64,000 nt of DNA, from positions 26,736 to 90,735 of the forward strand of contig NZ_NVXQ01000027.1 of assembly GCF_002733955.1 (NCBI RefSeq), in the 5' to 3' direction. How positions within the stretch are numbered: position 1 is the stretch's first letter; each line of letters begins with the position of its first letter. Below are positions 39,615 through 49,779 of this stretch, in pieces. The DNA is from Hoeflea sp. (lineage in GTDB: Bacteria > Pseudomonadota > Alphaproteobacteria > Rhizobiales > Rhizobiaceae). Position numbers and translations under genes: made by a program. A model generated the notes under the pieces. It was given only the letters and a program-made list of their open reading frames with translations. It was not told where the DNA came from and ran no database searches.

Positions 39615-42080
39615 TCAGCGCGCCGGGCTGAGCCTCCATACCCCTGCCGGATCCACCACATCGGCCGCCGGGATCTCGATCGAGTTCACATCGGCCCAGA
39701 TCGGGGCGAAATCGCTGTAGTGGCCGGAAAACACGTTGCCCGACTGACCGGTGGTCTGGATGTAGGTGGCACCGTCAAGATCGGCCAGATCGAAGATGCC
39801 GCGATAGCTCGCCGCATTGGTGTTGGCATAGGGATCCTCGTCATCCTGGACCTGGGTGCGTCCACGATCCAGCGTGAACGGCCCGCCGCCGCTTTCGACT
39901 TCGACATTGAAGAAGCGCCTGAGCATCCCGACTTCGCCGAACGGCCGGTGCGCGCCCCTGGCATAATGCGCCTCACCCCAGCGCCATTGGCTGGCGTCGT
40001 CACCGTAGCGGGCCTTGAGCTCCGCAACAGCGGCATCGAACGCGTCGCCCACGATCTGCTCGCAGCTTTCCTCGGCGTCGGTAGATTTGATATCGCACCA
40101 GTCGCGCGCGGTTTCGCCGTCAAGCAACCGCTCCATCACCTTGCCGCGGATCTTGAACCAGTCCTTGAACAGGAAACCCAGATCATCCTCGAATGCCATG
40201 ATCATGGTGTGGCGGACCCAGGCCATGAACAGCAGCGGTTCGCTTGCGTCACGCGCCATGGTTTCGTCCCATGATGCAAGGCTGGCGACCAGATCCTGAT
40301 CGGCCGGAGACAGCGCTTTGCCCTCCAGTGCCTTCAGCATCCGCGGCTTCAGGCTGGCGAAAGCCGGCGAGTAGATATCGGCCTGCACCTGCCGCGACAG
40401 TGCCGCAGTATGCTTTTCCTCCGTGCCGTTGATCAGTGTTTCGATGCGGTCCTGACGGAAAGGCTCGTCCCAGTCGAAGGTCAGGTGCAGCGGATAGTCG
40501 GGGCCGACGATCTTGGTATTTGCGGTGGCAATCAGCCCGCTTTCGGGATTGTTCTGGCGCGGCAGATCCCGGTAGGGCGCATAGCCGCGCCAGTCATAGA
40601 TCGCGTTCCATCCCGGCGCAGGCGCGCGCCCCATCAGCTGGTTGGCCGGATCGCGCCGCGGCAGCCGCCCCGCGGCAACAAAACCGATATTGCCCGACCG
40701 GTCGCCCACCACCATCGACTGCATCGGCGTCAGGAACACCTCGAAGCCGGCCTGGAAATCCTCGACCGTGCGCATGTTGTAGAGGCGCGGCCCGGCCATC
40801 GCCGTGGTGTCGTCATGCGCCAGCGCCACCCATTGCAACGCCGCAACGGTGTTTTCCGGCAGCAGCTTGTCGAAATTCTTGTAGCTGGCCGGAAACACCG
40901 GCCCATGCCGGGTCCACCGGCGGGTAAAGCGCTGGTCCGCACCGCCCTTGACCTTGATGACTTCATCCTTCGCGCCGAATTTCGCCCAGCCCGTCGGCGT
41001 CAGGTACTCATCCGCATTGTCCGGATTGACCCGCTCGACAAACACATCCTGTGCGTCCGATGCGGTGTTGGTGAAGCCCCAGGCGATGTCGTTGCCGCGT
41101 CCCAACAGCACGAAAGGCGTGCCCGGCAGCGACGCGCCGATCAGATGCCGTGGCTCGTCGAACTCCTCGGTGACTTCCGTGTGCGCAAGATACCAGACCG
41201 ACGGCGCCATCAGGCCCAGATGCGGATCATTGGCCACGATCGGCAAGCCGGACTGGGTGCGCTCTCCCGAAATTACCCAGTTGTTGGAGGCGCCGGTCGC
41301 CAGCACGCTGTCGATACCGGCAAAGCTGTCCGATGCATCGGCGGAGACCATCGCAGCCCCGATCGGGCCGGTGTCGAGCCCGAGCAGCTCGGTCAGGTCA
41401 GGCATCGCGGGCGCAGTGTCGACATCGAGATAGGGCAGCAGATCCTGTATTTCCGCCTCGCTCAATCCGAGACGGGCAAACCCCAGCCGCAACGCTTCTT
41501 CGCCGAGGTTTTGCGCCAGCGAGATCGACATCATCTTGATGGAGGTCAGCGTGTCGACCGGTCTCCACGGCTCCGGCTCATGGCCAAGAATCAGAAATTC
41601 GGGCGGCAGCCTGGCTGAAAACACCTGCGGGTTGCGCTCCATCCAGGCGTTGACGCCGCGGGCATAACCTTCGAGCATCGCCATTGTGTCCGCATCCATG
41701 ACACTGAGTGAGCCTTCCGCCGCTTCATGAATACCCATGGTGCGAAGCCAGATATCGGTGCTGACGGTGGCATCGCCGAACATCTCCGACAAACGTCCCT
41801 GCCCCGCCATGCGGCTGACTTCCATCTGCCACAGACGGTCCTGGGCATGCGCGAAACCGAGTCCGGCGGCCGCGTCGGCGCGGGTCCTGGCCTTGATATG
41901 CGGCACCCCGTTGCTGTCGCGGGTGATTGTCACATCCTCGCCCAGACCGGCGATCTGCATGCTGCCGTCCGAGGGCGCTTGCGATCGCGAAGCCCACAAG
42001 ATTCCGGCTCCCGCAACCATCACGACCAGGGGAACAAGAAACAAAATGAGCTTGATAAGCCCTTTGAGGATGCGCATCAT
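39615..42080 (-). CDS. penicillin acylase family protein (Ntn hydrolase)
   Basis: GASNNWVISGERTQSGLPIVANDPHLGLMAPSVWYLAHT; N-terminal membrane/signal segment. Confidence 0.94.
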   Translation of the reverse strand: MMRILKGLIKLILFLVPLVVMVAGAGILWASRSQAPSDGSMQIAGLGEDVTITRDSNGVPHIKARTRADAAAGLGFAHAQDRLWQMEVSRMAGQGRLSEMFGDATVSTDIWLRTMGIHEAAEGSLSVMDADTMAMLEGYARGVNAWMERNPQVFSARLPPEFLILGHEPEPWRPVDTLTSIKMMSISLAQNLGEEALRLGFARLGLSEAEIQDLLPYLDVDTAPAMPDLTELLGLDTGPIGAAMVSADASDSFAGIDSVLATGASNNWVISGERTQSGLPIVANDPHLGLMAPSVWYLAHTEVTEEFDEPRHLIGASLPGTPFVLLGRGNDIAWGFTNTASDAQDVFVERVNPDNADEYLTPTGWAKFGAKDEVIKVKGGADQRFTRRWTRHGPVFPASYKNFDKLLPENTVAALQWVALAHDDTTAMAGPRLYNMRTVEDFQAGFEVFLTPMQSMVVGDRSGNIGFVAAGRLPRRDPANQLMGRAPAPGWNAIYDWRGYAPYRDLPRQNNPESGLIATANTKIVGPDYPLHLTFDWDEPFRQDRIETLINGTEEKHTAALSRQVQADIYSPAFASLKPRMLKALEGKALSPADQDLVASLASWDETMARDASEPLLFMAWVRHTMIMAFEDDLGFLFKDWFKIRGKVMERLLDGETARDWCDIKSTDAEESCEQIVGDAFDAAVAELKARYGDDASQWRWGEAHYARGAHRPFGEVGMLRRFFNVEVESGGGPFTLDRGRTQVQDDEDPYANTNAASYRGIFDLADLDGATYIQTTGQSGNVFSGHYSDFAPIWADVNSIEIPAADVVDPAGVWRLSPAR

Positions 42081-42174
42081 TGGTCTATGTCCCTCCCAGG
42101 ATCTGACAAGTTGCATTACGTAACTTGCAATCAGGTGAGGCGTAAAGCGTATTTGTGATAGGAGGATAGGCGAA

Positions 42175-43044
42175 ATGGCAACAGTAGCATTCATTGGTCT
42201 GGGGGTTATGGGCTACCCCATGGCAGGACATCTCAAGACCAAGGGCGGCCATGAACTCCGGGTCTACAACCGGACCGCCGAGAAGGCCCGCAAATGGGCC
42301 GACGAGTTTGGCGGCACCGCTTGCGACACCCCGGCGGACGCCGCCAAGGGTGCCGATTTCGTCTTCACCTGCGTTGGCAACGATGATGATCTCCGCGCAG
42401 TCACCCTGGCGCCCGGCGGCGTTTTGCACGGCATGAGCGAGGGCGCGATCCTGATCGACAACACCACCGCGTCTGCCGAAGTGGCGCGCGAACTGGCCGA
42501 TGCCTGCAGCGACAAGGGCTGCGGCTTTCTCGATGCGCCGGTGTCGGGCGGCCAGGCCGGAGCCGACAATGGCGTGCTCACCGTCATGGTGGGCGGCGAT
42601 GAGGCCACCTTCGCGAAGGCCAACCCTGTCATCGACGCCTATGCCCGCATGGTCGGCCTGATGGGCCCGGTCGGCAGCGGTCAGCTGACCAAGATGATCA
42701 ACCAGATCTGCATCGCCGGCCTGGTTCAGGGGCTCTCCGAAGGCATCCATTTCGGCAAGAAGGCCGGCCTCGACATCGAGAAGGTGGTCGACGTGATTTC
42801 CAAGGGCGCCGCCGGCTCCTGGCAGATGGAAAACCGCCACAAGACCATGAACACCGGCAGGTATGATTACGGCTTTGCCGTCGACTGGATGCGCAAGGAC
42901 CTCGACATCGTGCTCACAGAAGCCAGGCGCAACGGCGCGACGCTTCCGGTGACCGCGCTCGTCGACCAGTTCTACGCCGATGTCCAGGCCATGGGCGGCA
43001 ACCGCTGGGACACCTCCTCGCTGCTGGCACGCCTCGAGAAATAA
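42175..43044 (+). CDS. 3-hydroxyisobutyrate dehydrogenase family NAD(P)-dependent oxidoreductase
   Basis: VAFIGLGVMGYPMAGHLKTKGGHELRVYNRTAEKA...FLDAPVSGGQAGADNGVLTVMVGG. Confidence 0.94.
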   Translation: MATVAFIGLGVMGYPMAGHLKTKGGHELRVYNRTAEKARKWADEFGGTACDTPADAAKGADFVFTCVGNDDDLRAVTLAPGGVLHGMSEGAILIDNTTASAEVARELADACSDKGCGFLDAPVSGGQAGADNGVLTVMVGGDEATFAKANPVIDAYARMVGLMGPVGSGQLTKMINQICIAGLVQGLSEGIHFGKKAGLDIEKVVDVISKGAAGSWQMENRHKTMNTGRYDYGFAVDWMRKDLDIVLTEARRNGATLPVTALVDQFYADVQAMGGNRWDTSSLLARLEK

Positions 43045-43761
43045 ATGCCGCCCCGCCGCCCGCCCGAAAATGCGGATTACACCGTGCCGGACATCCTGGC
43101 ATGGCTGGAAGCAAACGGGTCGGCGCACAACATTGCCGGTATGGCGCGCTTCGGCATCCATACCGGCAACGCCTACGGGGTCGGCAACTCAGTGCTTCGC
43201 CCTTTCGCCAAGACGCTGGGCCGCGACCATGAACGAGCGCTGGAGCTGTGGCAGACCGGGAACCGCGAAGCCCGTCTGCTGGCACTGTTCACCGAGGAGC
43301 CCGGGCGGGTGAGTCCAACCCAGGCCCGCGACATGGCCCGCGATTTCAACAGCTGGGAAATCGTCGATCACGCCGCCAACCTGTTCGTCGATGCGGGACA
43401 TCTCGATGAGCTGGCACCGGACTTCGCAAGCGACGAGCGTGAATTTGTCCGCCGCACCGCTTTTGCGATGCTGGCCTGGGCCGCGGTGCATCTCAAGAAA
43501 CGCGACGATGCCGATTTCATCGCATTCCTGCCGCTGATCGAAAGACACGCCACCGATCCGCGCAATTTCGTGAAGAAGGCCGTCAACTGGGCGCTGCGAC
43601 AGATCGGCAAGCGCAACCTGGCCTGCCACGCCCCTGCCCTTGCGCTGGCGGAAAAGCTCACAGCATCTGATGACAAGGCCGCCCGCTGGGTCGGCAGGAA
43701 CGCCGTCAAGGAACTGACCGAAGACAAGGTGCTCAAGCGTCTGGCGTCAAGACGGCCTTGA
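43045..43761 (+). CDS. DNA alkylation repair (AlkD-like HEAT repeat) protein
   Basis: ARFGIHTGNAYGVGNSVLRPFAKTLG...WEIVDHAANLFV...RNFVKKAVNWALRQIGKRN. Confidence 0.9.
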   Translation: MPPRRPPENADYTVPDILAWLEANGSAHNIAGMARFGIHTGNAYGVGNSVLRPFAKTLGRDHERALELWQTGNREARLLALFTEEPGRVSPTQARDMARDFNSWEIVDHAANLFVDAGHLDELAPDFASDEREFVRRTAFAMLAWAAVHLKKRDDADFIAFLPLIERHATDPRNFVKKAVNWALRQIGKRNLACHAPALALAEKLTASDDKAARWVGRNAVKELTEDKVLKRLASRRP

Positions 43762-43774
43762 TCCGCCCGACAGC

Positions 43775-44230
43775 TCAGAACCCGTCGGCTGCATCCTTGA
43801 TGATCTCGGACAGAAGCGTGTTCACGGCATCGCGCTCAGCGCCATCCGGCAAGCGTCTGAACCCGATGGTCACAGCACCCGGCGCTTCTTCGGTCTCGTA
43901 GGCGAACACCACATAGGGGCAATAGGCGATATCAGCGATATCGGCCTCCATCACCTTGCGCGACACCACCGCCGAGCAGAAGGTGAAGAATTCCGCGTCC
44001 TTGTAGAGCGCCTTGCCGGCTTCGACATCGGTTGCGGTGCGCTTGAGCATGTCGCCGATGAAGCCGTGATAATCGACCTTGTAGCCGCGATTGACGATGG
44101 CATTCTCGATCCCGGACGCAACATCGGCAAAAGCCGCATCACTTGTGACGGTTGTCACATCGTCACCCGCGGCATTGGCGGCGTTTGCCATGAACAAGAC
44201 GGCCATCGCTGTGGCAAGAAGCGTTTTCAT
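43775..44230 (-). CDS. exported DUF302 domain protein
   Basis: Signal peptide MKTLLATAMAVLFMANAANA; VASGIENAIVNRGYKVDYHGFIGDML...FFTFCSAVVSRKVMEADIADIAYCPYVVFAYE. Confidence 0.8.
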   Translation of the reverse strand: MKTLLATAMAVLFMANAANAAGDDVTTVTSDAAFADVASGIENAIVNRGYKVDYHGFIGDMLKRTATDVEAGKALYKDAEFFTFCSAVVSRKVMEADIADIAYCPYVVFAYETEEAPGAVTIGFRRLPDGAERDAVNTLLSEIIKDAADGF

Positions 44231-44413
44231 GAGTATCCTCCCGGTGGGGCAATCCCCACAACATATCGCATTTTCAGCATACACCGAAAACGCGAGATGC
44301 GTGAGCGATTTGACCGCGGCGTTTTGCCGTGCCGTCCCTGCAGCAGGTCCTGCAGCCGCGCGCGTCCGGAATTTGATTGCGTCCTGACTGACGCGCTTCA
44401 GGCCGCACCCGGC

Positions 44414-44902
44414 TCAGCTGGCTTCGGACTTTTCCTTGGCCAGCTGGATATAGTCGAGCGGCAGCTGTGTCGTGTACTTGATCTGCTCCATGGCAAAGGA
44501 GGACGACACATCGCGGATCTCGATCTTGGCGATCAGTCGTTTGTAGAAGGCGTCATAGGCGGCGATGTCGGGCACCACCACGCGCAGCAGATAGTCCACA
44601 TCGCCACTCATCCGGTAGAACTCGACCACTTCCGGAAACTCGATGATCACCTCGGAAAAGCGCTTGAGCCATTCATTCGAGTGGGAATTCGTGCGGATCG
44701 AGACGAACACCGTCACCTTGGCGTTGACCGAGGCAGGGTCAAGCAGCGCCACGCGGCGCTTGATGATCCCGTCTTCCTCGAGCTTCTGGATGCGCCGCCA
44801 GCAGGGCGTTGTCGAAAGCCCAACCTTCTTGGCGATTTCAGCCACGGCCAAAGTGGCGTCTTCTTGCAGCAGGCGAAGAATTTTGCGGTCGAGGCGGTCC
44901 AT
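44414..44902 (-). CDS. Lrp/AsnC family transcriptional regulator
   Basis: MDRLDRKILRLLQEDATLAVAEIAKKVGLSTTPCWRRIQKLEEDGIIKRRVALLDP. Confidence 0.96.
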   Translation of the reverse strand: MDRLDRKILRLLQEDATLAVAEIAKKVGLSTTPCWRRIQKLEEDGIIKRRVALLDPASVNAKVTVFVSIRTNSHSNEWLKRFSEVIIEFPEVVEFYRMSGDVDYLLRVVVPDIAAYDAFYKRLIAKIEIRDVSSSFAMEQIKYTTQLPLDYIQLAKEKSEAS

Positions 44903-45007
44903 GAGCGTCTCCAGGATCAGGAATGAACTCCCTGATATCGCGCACACCCAGCCGTGACAAAGAAAATTTTTCTATTGCAGAGCGTCTTCGAGCACTCTCA
45001 GTTCACA

Positions 45008-45667
45008 TCAACGGTCAACAAGCAACGACACGCGGCGTTTGAGTTCAGGCAGGAGGTCTGTTTCGAACCAGGGATTCTTCCGGATCCAGCCGCTGTTGCG
45101 CCAGGAGGGGTGCGGTAGCGGCATCACCGGCGTGGGCGTATCATTGGCATAGAGGATAGAACGCCAGTTGCGGACCGTTTCCGTCAGCGTCCTTTGCCTC
45201 AGCGATCCCAGGTGCCAGGCGTGCGCGTACTGGCCAATGACCAGGATCAGCTTGAGCTGCGGCATTTGCGCCATCACCTCGTCACGCCAGGTCGGCGCAC
45301 ATTCCTTGCGCGGCGGCAGGTCACCCCCCTTGGCGTCCTGGCCGGGGAAACAGAACCCCATCGGCACGATGGCGAAAAGATCCGGATCGTAAAACTGCGC
45401 TTCGTCCACCCCGAGCCAGTCCCGCAGCCTGTTGCCGGACGCATCGGTGAACGGCTTGCCGCTCGCATGCACCCGCGTGCCTGGCGCCTGCCCCGCGATC
45501 AGGATGGGCGCACGCGAGGAGGCCACGCAGACCGGCCGCGGCTCGTGTGGCAGGGCGCGTTCAGGGCCACCCGCCGGATTGTCGCGGCAAATCCGGCAGG
45601 CCGAAATCCTGGCAAGCAGCGCGCTCAGCTCCGGATCCCGCTCCTGTTCGTCGGTGGCCCTGCTCAT
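45008..45667 (-). CDS. uracil-DNA glycosylase family protein
   Basis: ILIAGQAPGTRVHASGKPFTDASGNRLRDWLG...LILVIGQYAHAWHLG...PVMPLPHPSWRNSGWIRKNPWFE. Confidence 0.9.
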   Translation of the reverse strand: MSRATDEQERDPELSALLARISACRICRDNPAGGPERALPHEPRPVCVASSRAPILIAGQAPGTRVHASGKPFTDASGNRLRDWLGVDEAQFYDPDLFAIVPMGFCFPGQDAKGGDLPPRKECAPTWRDEVMAQMPQLKLILVIGQYAHAWHLGSLRQRTLTETVRNWRSILYANDTPTPVMPLPHPSWRNSGWIRKNPWFETDLLPELKRRVSLLVDR

Positions 45668-45674
45668 CTTTACC

Positions 45675-46286
45675 TTACACCTGGGCACTCGGCCGCGACG
45701 ACACCGCCTTGTACCAGCGCATCACATTGGTGAGATGCTCCGGCCGCTCGATCCGTGCCGGCTTCATGAAGTCGACCCCGATCATCCCGGTGATGTCGGC
45801 GATGGTGTAGCGATCGCCGGCGATGAACTCGCGCTCGGCCAGCTCCTTGTCGAGCAGTTCCAGGAACGCCAGTGCCTTGGGCCGGTTGATTTCGCCCCAT
45901 TCTGCCAGCTGCGGCACTTCCCATTCCTTCATCGCCGGGTGGGTGTGGCGGAAAGCATTGGCGACAGCGCCGAGAAAGATCAACTCCACCCGACGGTTCC
46001 ACATCTCCACAATGGCCTTGTCCCGGGCGTCCGTCCCCATCAGCGGCGGTTCGGGATGCAGTTCCTCGAAATAGCGACAGATGGCCACCGTTTCCGAGAT
46101 CGCCGTGCCGTCATCGAGCTCGAGCACCGGCAGCCGCTGCAACGGGTTGAGCCGGGTGACCTCTTCGGACTTGTGCCCCAGCTTGCCCATGTCCACCGGC
46201 ACCTTTTCGACCTCGATGCCCTTTTCGACCAGGAACACCGTTACGCGACGTGGGTTTGGCGCCCGGCCTCCATCATAAAGCTTCAT
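45675..46286 (-). CDS. glutathione S-transferase family protein
   Basis: MKLYDGGRAPNPRRVTVFLVEKGIEVEKVPVDMGK...RLPVLELDDGTAISETVAICRYFEEL. Confidence 0.93.
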   Translation of the reverse strand: MKLYDGGRAPNPRRVTVFLVEKGIEVEKVPVDMGKLGHKSEEVTRLNPLQRLPVLELDDGTAISETVAICRYFEELHPEPPLMGTDARDKAIVEMWNRRVELIFLGAVANAFRHTHPAMKEWEVPQLAEWGEINRPKALAFLELLDKELAEREFIAGDRYTIADITGMIGVDFMKPARIERPEHLTNVMRWYKAVSSRPSAQV

Positions 46287-46321
46287 GTAATATTTCCTCT
46301 CCCTCAAAAAGATAGTGTCGA

Positions 46322-46918
46322 TCAGACACCAAACAACCGCCTCGCGATAGCCATCAGCGAAGACAATCCCGTGTGAAAATCCTCGTTCAGCCCTCCATGC
46401 ACCGCGCGCCATTGCTTCGGCAAGTCAAACTCTCCGGCCCAAAGCCCTGCCTGTTCGCTGCGCGCGTCGGCTTCGGCGATGCGGTAATCTCCGAAGGCCA
46501 CGGCGTGGCCTGAACGCACCATGGTCTGGTTCAGATCCACACCGGCCGCGGTGCAACGGACAAGATCCCGACCGTAACGGTCCATACCCTCGCCCTTGCA
46601 GGTTACCTCATGGTTTCCCACCAGACCGCGGAGAAAAGATGCCGCCTCGAAGCCGCAGCCATACGCTTCGCCCCCCTTGCGGCAAACCTGCTTGAGTTCG
46701 GGCGCATCAATTCCCTTGAGCCGAAGGCGGCGCGTTCCCAGAGCCAGACTGTCGCCATCAACCACACGCATCGCACCGGAAATGTCAGGCGCTGCGAAAT
46801 GCTCCATACGCGCGGCGATGAACGCCGCCCCTGCAAAAACCACAATGGCCAGACAGAAATCGAGAAATTTGCGCCACCGCGGACGCTGTCGCCTTGACCT
46901 GAACTTTCGGAATCTCAT
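46322..46918 (-). CDS. thermonuclease-family (SNase-like) protein, membrane anchored
   Basis: MRVVDGDSLALGTRRLRLKGIDAPELKQVCRKGGEAYGCGFEAASFLRGLVGNHEVTCKGEGMDRYGRDLVRC. Confidence 0.9.
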   Translation of the reverse strand: MRFRKFRSRRQRPRWRKFLDFCLAIVVFAGAAFIAARMEHFAAPDISGAMRVVDGDSLALGTRRLRLKGIDAPELKQVCRKGGEAYGCGFEAASFLRGLVGNHEVTCKGEGMDRYGRDLVRCTAAGVDLNQTMVRSGHAVAFGDYRIAEADARSEQAGLWAGEFDLPKQWRAVHGGLNEDFHTGLSSLMAIARRLFGV

Positions 46919-47038
46919 GCCGCCAGATGCCCCTATTCACTCCGCTGTTTCAAGCCGATTGATTGGCCAGAACCGTTAAGATGCAAACAGGTTCTTAAAC
47001 TTTAGCGACTAGATTTAGGTACGAACCGTAGAGAACCG

Positions 47039-48580
47039 ATGACTGTGTCGACGCCCCAGACCATGACCGACAAGAACATTGTCGATCGCTCGCGTACCCA
47101 CAAGAACGCGGCGGTGATGAAAACCGTGCGCAATACGCGCGAGCAGTTGCAGCATGGCCGCGAAAAGCTCCATGGCTTCGACAACGAGATGCTGCGTCTG
47201 CACATCAACGCAGTGTTGCAGGGCGCTGCCGCGCCACCTGTGCTGGTCATTCTCACAGCGGTCGGCGGCCTCTGGTTTGACGATGCCGTATGGTTGCTGG
47301 CCTGGGCCTTGATGACGCTGGTCGTCTATGCCGGCATGATCATGGTTGCCCGCCGCGCCTCGCGCGAACACAGCAACGACGAAAATTTCGGACGTTGGCG
47401 CAACCGGTTCCTGGCCGCCTACACCATCCTGGGCCTGACCTGGGCCTTCTTTGCCTATCAGGACTGCACCACCTGCCAGGGCGATACATTTGTCTTCTAC
47501 AAGTCCGCGGTCCTGTTGATCGCGCTTGCGGCAACCGCCATGGCCGCCTTTGCCTTGCGCCGGGCCCTCTATTTCGCCGCCGTACCGGTCATTGCTGCAC
47601 TGGCCCTGCGCGCAGCCGTCAGCCAGGACATGGCTGATGTATCAATCCTTGCAATGATCCTCGCCGCCGCGCTGTTCTTTGTCTTCATGTCGAAGCGGCT
47701 CTACACCACCAATGTGAAGATGCTCGGCTATCAGACCGAGAAGGATGATCTCATTGCCGAACTCGAGGTCGCCAATTCTGTCTCGGACGAGGCCCGCCGC
47801 CGCGCCGAGGAATCCAATCTCGCGAAATCACGCTTCCTGGCATCGATGAGCCACGAGTTGAGAACGCCGCTCAACGCCATTCTGGGCTTCTCGGAAGTCA
47901 TGTCCGGGGAAGTTCTGGGCCCGATAGAGAATGCCAGCTACAAGGAATATGTCGGCGACATTCACCGCTCCGGCCAGCATCTTCTCAACCTGATCAACGA
48001 GATTCTCGACCTGTCGCGCATTGAAGCCGGGCGCTACGAGCTCAACGAGAACGCGCTCTCGCTCGCCGATATTGCCGAGGATTGCATCAGCCTGGTGCAG
48101 CTCAAGGCGCGCAGCAAGAACATTCGCATCATAGAGGCGTTTGAAGAAAACCTTCCGATGGTCTGGGCGGATGAGAAATCCATGCGCCAGGTCACCCTCA
48201 ACCTGCTTTCCAATGCAGTCAAGTTTACCCCCTCGGGCGGCGAAATCCGGGTCAAGCTTGGCTGGACCGCCGGTGGCGGTCAGTATCTGGCAATCAAGGA
48301 CAATGGCCCGGGCATTGCCGAAGAGGAAATCCCGGTGGTGCTATCCGCCTTCGGCCAGGGATCGGTCGCCATCAAGAGCGCCGAACAGGGCACCGGCCTC
48401 GGCTTGCCGATCGTGCAGGCCATCCTCGCCAAGCATGGCGGCGAATTCGTGCTGAAATCCAAACTGCGTGAAGGCACCGAAGGCATCGCCATCCTGCCAG
48501 CCAAGCGGGTGCTCGAAAGCATGGCGCCGGTCGAAGGCCTGCCCAGCGCGGCGGTAAAGAAAAAGCGCGCCTTCAGCTAG
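47039..48580 (+). CDS. multi-TM sensor histidine kinase
   Basis: HisKA SRFLASMSHELRTPLNAILGFSEVMSGE; HATPase IKDNGPGIAEEEIPVVLSAFGQG...GTGLGLPIVQAI; TM region with DCTTCQGD. Confidence 0.95.
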   Translation: MTVSTPQTMTDKNIVDRSRTHKNAAVMKTVRNTREQLQHGREKLHGFDNEMLRLHINAVLQGAAAPPVLVILTAVGGLWFDDAVWLLAWALMTLVVYAGMIMVARRASREHSNDENFGRWRNRFLAAYTILGLTWAFFAYQDCTTCQGDTFVFYKSAVLLIALAATAMAAFALRRALYFAAVPVIAALALRAAVSQDMADVSILAMILAAALFFVFMSKRLYTTNVKMLGYQTEKDDLIAELEVANSVSDEARRRAEESNLAKSRFLASMSHELRTPLNAILGFSEVMSGEVLGPIENASYKEYVGDIHRSGQHLLNLINEILDLSRIEAGRYELNENALSLADIAEDCISLVQLKARSKNIRIIEAFEENLPMVWADEKSMRQVTLNLLSNAVKFTPSGGEIRVKLGWTAGGGQYLAIKDNGPGIAEEEIPVVLSAFGQGSVAIKSAEQGTGLGLPIVQAILAKHGGEFVLKSKLREGTEGIAILPAKRVLESMAPVEGLPSAAVKKKRAFS

Positions 48581-48631
48581 AGCATCGTTCGATAAATAAG
48601 CCTCAGGCGCGCCTCTCCTTCTTTGACTGTT

Positions 48632-49648
48632 TCAGCCCTTGTCGGCGACACCCGCCTGGGCAAAGGTGGCCATGCCGGAGTGGCATTGCGCCGCCGCCTT
48701 GACGATGCCCGCGGCAAGCGCCGCCCCGGTCCCCTCGCCCAGACGCATGCCCAGCGCCAGCAGCGGCGTCTTGCCGAGCTTCTCGATCGCAGCCATGTGG
48801 CCCGGTTCGGCTGACACGTGTCCGATCATGCAATGATCAAGGGCGGCCGGGTTCACCGCATGCAGCACGGCGGCTGCAGCCGTTGCCACGTAACCATCGA
48901 TCAGCACCGGGATCCGTTCGGTGCGCGCGGCCAGGATCGCGCCGGCCATGGCGGCAATCTCGCGCCCGCCCAGACGCCGCATGAGTTCCAGCGGATCATC
49001 GAGATGCGCCTTGTGCAGAGCCACCGCGGTTTCCACCGCGGCGATCTTGCGCGCCAGAACCTCGCCTTCCGAGCCGGTGCCGGGGCCGACCCAATCAACC
49101 GCGGAGCCACCATAAAGTCCGTAGAAGATGGCCGCCGCGATCGTGGTGTTGCCGATGCCCATTTCCCCGATGCAAAGCAGATCCGTGCCACCTGCGATCG
49201 CCTCCATGCCGAAGGCCATGGTGGCAGCACAGGTGCGCTCATCCATCGCGGCCTCGGTGGAGATGTCGCCGGTCGGCACTTCCAGAGCCAGGTCGAAGAT
49301 CTTCAGCCCCAGATCATTCGCCACGCAGATCTGGTTGATGGCGGCTCCGCCGGCGGCAAAGTTTTCCACCATCTGCGCCGTCACCGAGGACGGGTAAGGC
49401 GTCACCCCCTGTTGGGTCACGCCGTGGTTGCCGGCAAAGATAGCAACCAGCGGTCGCGTGACCTGCGGTGTCCGCCCGGTCCAGGCTGCCAGCCAGAACG
49501 CGATTTCTTCCAGCCGTCCCAGGGCGCCTGCGGGCTTGGTCAGTTGCGAATCGCGTTCGCGCGCCGCTGCCAGAGCCTCGGTGTGGGGCCCCGGCAGGTT
49601 GCGCAGGAGTTCGCGAAAATCATCAAAGGGCAAACCGCTGGCACTCAT
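48632..49648 (-). CDS. cobT: nicotinate-nucleotide--dimethylbenzimidazole phosphoribosyltransferase
   Basis: VAIFAGNHGVTQQGVTPYPSSVTAQMVENFAAGGAAINQI...LCIGEMGIGNTTIAAAI. Confidence 0.96.
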   Translation of the reverse strand: MSASGLPFDDFRELLRNLPGPHTEALAAARERDSQLTKPAGALGRLEEIAFWLAAWTGRTPQVTRPLVAIFAGNHGVTQQGVTPYPSSVTAQMVENFAAGGAAINQICVANDLGLKIFDLALEVPTGDISTEAAMDERTCAATMAFGMEAIAGGTDLLCIGEMGIGNTTIAAAIFYGLYGGSAVDWVGPGTGSEGEVLARKIAAVETAVALHKAHLDDPLELMRRLGGREIAAMAGAILAARTERIPVLIDGYVATAAAAVLHAVNPAALDHCMIGHVSAEPGHMAAIEKLGKTPLLALGMRLGEGTGAALAAGIVKAAAQCHSGMATFAQAGVADKG

Positions 49649-49779
49649 TTTTTTCTCCAAGGTAGTTCTGGCGCATGACGCGCGACGCGGCCCGGTGTAA
49701 TTGTCATTTCACCCAAGGACAACAACGTTAGCGACATCCGGGGTCTTGATCCGTATTTTGACGCTGGCCGGAGACCCAT

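Noticed and set aside
40410-41618. 402-aa plus-strand ORF over the penicillin acylase gene
   Set aside because: Shadow ORF; Arg/His-rich without recognisable domain.
46919-47038. TTAA-containing sequence upstream of the histidine kinase as a CtrA site
   Set aside because: TTAA half-sites are 14 nt or more apart, not the TTAA-N7-TTAA consensus.
49649-49779. Possible cobalamin riboswitch between cobT and cobS
   Set aside because: No B12-box-like conserved blocks seen on either strand.
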